A stretch of DNA of 64,000 nt from Streptomyces taklimakanensis (GTDB lineage Bacteria; Actinomycetota; Actinomycetes; Streptomycetales; Streptomycetaceae). The notes below the pieces were generated by a model, which did no database searches, was not told where the DNA came from, and saw only the letters and a program-made list of their open reading frames with translations. How positions within the stretch are numbered: the first letter of the stretch is position 1; each line of letters starts with the position of its first letter. Position numbers and translations under genes: made by a program. The stretch covers positions 62,001-126,000 of the forward strand of contig NZ_WIXO01000001.1 in assembly GCF_009709575.1 (NCBI RefSeq). The letters run 5' to 3'. Shown here piece by piece: positions 61,453 through 64,000 of this stretch.

Positions 61453-62349
61453 ATGCCCCAGACGCATCAGCACACCCCCCACCACCACGACGAAAGCGGC
61501 CACCGCCCCGACCACGCCCACGGCGGCCACCAAGAGCACAGCGACGGCGGTCAGGCGGAGATCCTCGATCTGGACGCCGAGGTGCTCGCCGAGCACACAG
61601 CGTCCATCACGGCCTGGCTGCCGCTGACGAGCGATCCGCGCCGGATCGTGGACCTGGGCTGCGGAACCGGTGCGGGCACCTTCGCGCTCCTCGAACGCTT
61701 CCCCGACGCGCACGTCACCGCCGTCGACACCTCGGCCGGGCACCTCCGGCTCCTGCGCGAGAAGGCATGCGACCGCGGTGTCGAGGGGCGCGTACGGACC
61801 GTGCAGGCCGACCTCGACGCCCACGACTGGCCCGACCTCGGCACACCGGATCTGGTGTGGGCCTCGGCCTCGATGCACCACATGACCCACCCCGACCGCG
61901 CCCTGCGGAACGTCCGCGAACTGCTCGCCCCCGACGGCCTGTTCGCCGTCGTCGAGCTCGCGGGCTTCCCCCGCTTCCTGCCCGCCCACGCCCCGGAGAA
62001 CCGGCCCGGCCTCGAAGAGCGCGCCCACGCCGCGACCGACGGCTTCCACGCCGAGCACGTTCCGCACCGCGGCGCCGACTGGGGCCCGAAACTGACAGCC
62101 GCCGGCTTCACCATCGAGGACGAGCGCACCGTCACCGTCACCATCGAGGGTGAACGCAGCGAAGCGATCGGCCGCTACGCCCACGGCAGCCTGCGGCGCG
62201 TCCGCGACGTCGCCGCACCCGCCCTCAGCCCCGAGGACCTCGCCGCACTCGACGAACTCCTGGACACCGACAGCCCCAACGGCCTTCTGCGCCGCGCAGA
62301 TCTCGCCGTACGCACCGAGCGCACCGTCTGGGCCGCCCGCCGCGCCTGA
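61453..62349 (+). CDS. Class I methyltransferase with His-rich N-terminus
   Basis: 298 aa. The first 35 residues are rich in His (HQHTPHHHDESGHRPDHAHG), a likely disordered metal-binding tail. The SAM fold follows: IVDLGCGTGAGTFALLERF (motif I, about 66), VTAVDTSAGHL (strand 2), VQADLDAHDWPD, LVWASASMHHMTHPDRALRN and LLAPDGLFAVVELAG. Of the UbiE/SAM-small-molecule type. ATG 61453; perfect palindrome 41 bp upstream matches the site at the XRE gene start, so control by that regulator is likely. Confidence 0.85.
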   Translation: MPQTHQHTPHHHDESGHRPDHAHGGHQEHSDGGQAEILDLDAEVLAEHTASITAWLPLTSDPRRIVDLGCGTGAGTFALLERFPDAHVTAVDTSAGHLRLLREKACDRGVEGRVRTVQADLDAHDWPDLGTPDLVWASASMHHMTHPDRALRNVRELLAPDGLFAVVELAGFPRFLPAHAPENRPGLEERAHAATDGFHAEHVPHRGADWGPKLTAAGFTIEDERTVTVTIEGERSEAIGRYAHGSLRRVRDVAAPALSPEDLAALDELLDTDSPNGLLRRADLAVRTERTVWAARRA

Positions 62350-62578
62350 CACCCGGCACCACCCACGGTCGCCCGCCGGGCAGCCCCGGCGCCCGATCGC
62401 CTGCCTCGTACGCAACCACGCCCGCGCCACGCTGTCGCCGTGACCCGACAGCGCGGCGAATCGGCGCCGGGCCGGGAGAGCGCGCCGACGAGCCATCCCC
62501 GCCGTCCGACCCACCGCGGCACCGTGCGTTCAACGGCCGGGATCCGACGGTCGGGGCGGAAACGGGGAGTCGGGGCCG
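62350..62578. other. Convergent intergenic region
   Basis: 229 bp between the convergent methyltransferase and MFS genes; no clear hairpin assigned. Confidence 0.3.
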
Positions 62579-63931
62579 TCAGGCGCGGCCCGCGGAGCGC
62601 TCCGCCTCGACCTGCTCCAGGGTCTTGCCTGTGGTGTCGGGCAGGAACAGGCCGATCACCGCGCAGACGCCGAGCGAGACCGTGAGGAACGCGGCGACGG
62701 TGGTGATGCCGGTGGCCGCCAGGGTCGGCACGAAGAACGACCAGATGCCCAGGACCACGCGGGAGGTACCGAAGGTGATGCCCTGTGCGGTGCCGCGCAG
62801 CATGGTCGGGAACAACTCCTGGCTGTAGGTCTTGTAGACGGCCTCGCCCGCCAGCGCCTGGCCGATGCCGAAGAGGACCACGTTGAAGACGATGATCGGG
62901 ATGGTGAAGTCCGCGAACAGGAACACGCCGTAGGCCGCGATCTGCATCAGCGAACCGGAGATCCACATGACCCTCCGGTGTCGGTGGCTGCGGTCGGCGA
63001 GCCGCATGTAGAACACCACGGACCCGAGGATGACCAGCGCGAAGCTCGCACAGGTCAACGCCACGCTCGCGGCCTGGTCACCCGCGCCCAAGGTGTTGAT
63101 CATGTAGGGGGTGAAGGTGCCGTTGGTGCCTGCGGCCAGGTTCCAGAACAGGTAGATACCGCCGGTCAGCAGCATGGCCTGCAGGTGCGGGCCGCGGAAC
63201 AGGTCACCGACCCTGACCGCGGCGGCCCTGTCGCTCCGCGCGGCGGCCTTCCAGGTGGCGGACTCCACCATGCCGCGGCGCAGCAGGTAGGTGACGACCG
63301 AGGCCGCGAAGAGGGACAGGAAGACGATCCGGATACCGAGCATGCCGAGGTCGGCCAACGCCCAGGCCAGCAACAGCACGACCACCGGACCGAGACTCCA
63401 GCTCACCTGGGTGAAGCCGAGGAGCCTTCCACGGGCCTTGGCCGGGGAGAACTCGCCGACCAGGGCCAGGGAGGTGGGTACGTCGGCACCGACGGCGAGG
63501 CCGACGACGAAGGTGCCGGCGAACAGCATCCCGGGTCCCGTCGCGAAGGCGATCACCAAGATGGCCGCCGCGTAGACCAGCAGGTCGTACTGGTAGATGC
63601 GTTTGCGTCCGAGCCTGTCGCCGAGCCGTCCGCCGACGAAGGCTCCGATGGCCGCGCCGATGGCGTTGGGACCTATGGCCGTCAGCGTGCCGACCATGCC
63701 GTCCGAAAGTCCCCACTCCGCCTGGAACAGGCTGAGTCCGGAACTGATCGCGACGATCGATCCGGCATCCAGGTAGGAGGCCATGCCGGCCAGGACGGTC
63801 CACTTCCACTGCTGCCGGGTGACCCCACCGTCCGCCCCGGCGGGAGTCGCGGGGACCGACTGTGGTGCCTGCGCGGATACCACGGGGAACCCTTCGGTCG
63901 TGGGCGGTGCCGGCAGGCGGTTGGGGACCAC
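62579..63931 (-). CDS. MFS transporter, sugar-porter-like
   Basis: 450 aa with 12 predicted membrane helices after a cytosolic N-terminus (about 1-45). Signature GGRLGDRLGRKRIYQYDLLV lies between helices 2 and 3, VGLAVGADVPTSLALVGEFS and PAKARGRLLGFTQVSWSLGP follow helices 4-5 (PESPRG-like region of sugar porters), and RLADRSHRHRRVMWISGSLM is the repeat in the second half. It ends TTGKTLEQVEAE, as do metabolite:H+ symporters. GTG 63931 has GACGAGGAG upstream. Direction and substrate are unknown. Confidence 0.88.
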   Translation of the reverse strand: MVPNRLPAPPTTEGFPVVSAQAPQSVPATPAGADGGVTRQQWKWTVLAGMASYLDAGSIVAISSGLSLFQAEWGLSDGMVGTLTAIGPNAIGAAIGAFVGGRLGDRLGRKRIYQYDLLVYAAAILVIAFATGPGMLFAGTFVVGLAVGADVPTSLALVGEFSPAKARGRLLGFTQVSWSLGPVVVLLLAWALADLGMLGIRIVFLSLFAASVVTYLLRRGMVESATWKAAARSDRAAAVRVGDLFRGPHLQAMLLTGGIYLFWNLAAGTNGTFTPYMINTLGAGDQAASVALTCASFALVILGSVVFYMRLADRSHRHRRVMWISGSLMQIAAYGVFLFADFTIPIIVFNVVLFGIGQALAGEAVYKTYSQELFPTMLRGTAQGITFGTSRVVLGIWSFFVPTLAATGITTVAAFLTVSLGVCAVIGLFLPDTTGKTLEQVEAERSAGRA

Positions 63932-64000
63932 CTCCTCGTCGCAGCCGTACGTGGCTCACTGCGCGGCGGGAGGGGGACGCCCGGCCTGCCCGATGCATTG
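63932..64000. other. Upstream edge of the MFS gene
   Basis: 69 bp, presumably part of the MFS promoter; nothing else is seen. Confidence 0.3.

Overview
The window is high-GC actinobacterial DNA that reads as Streptomyces. GTG starts are frequent, genes often overlap by 4 nt, and the family content is typical (TetR and XRE regulators paired with SDR enzymes, DIP1984, Atu4866, CATRA and YcaO proteins). The density of broken insertion sequences suggests an accessory region, such as a chromosome arm, rather than the conserved core. No rRNA, convincing tRNA, CRISPR array or replication origin was seen.

Left part (1-11000). A trypsin-nSTAND-WD40 conflict protein runs off the left edge and is coupled to its small Trypco1 partner (3002-3328). 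Next come two IS relics, a secreted choice-of-anchor/PKD protein (5114-7273) with a strong terminator, an intact IS5-type element nested in an IS701 relic, an AT-richer patch with two tiny membrane ORFs, an RHS C-terminal stub and another IS relic.

Middle-left (11000-33300). Small regulator/enzyme modules alternate with mobile debris. They include XRE/SDR, two Atu4866-domain genes, an SDR, and a secreted CdtB-like nuclease fused to an SGNH hydrolase and five tandem repeats (18155-20485). An IS5 element appears to enclose a YxiG-like gene. A ketone-processing module follows: TetR, a lipoprotein lactonase divergent from a Baeyer-Villiger monooxygenase with a perfect 24-bp palindrome between them, then an SDR divergent from its own TetR. 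DIP1984 and an XRE/SnoaL pair with a 21-bp palindrome complete this part.

Middle (33500-42000). A three-gene CATRA-type conflict cassette (small CATRA-associated protein, membrane CATRA protein, TPR-CHAT caspase-like peptidase) is followed by a phosphoketolase relic, an erythromycin-esterase family protein and a type II haloacid dehalogenase.

Centrepiece (42473-52334). Nine same-strand genes are joined by eight consecutive 4-nt start/stop overlaps. They are inositol-3-phosphate synthase, an HD-like protein, a methyltransferase, a Gfo/Idh oxidoreductase, a zinc-ribbon MBL-fold protein, YcaO, a TIM-barrel isomerase, a GT4 glycosyltransferase and a PIG-L deacetylase. The ends of the operon recall the first steps of mycothiol synthesis (inositol phosphate, glycosyl transfer, deacetylation), but MshC/MshD are absent and oxidation, isomerisation, methylation and YcaO chemistry are added. 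My inference is a glucosaminyl-inositol-like specialised metabolite. I do not match it to a characterised pathway.

Right part (52335-64000). A tandem-duplicated P-loop kinase-like protein, an ornithine cyclodeaminase family enzyme, a hypothetical protein, a GNAT acetyltransferase plus coiled-coil gene bracketed by inverted IS copies, an amidohydrolase, a broken flavoprotein, an XRE-cupin regulator and a His-rich methyltransferase that share a putative operator, and an MFS transporter.
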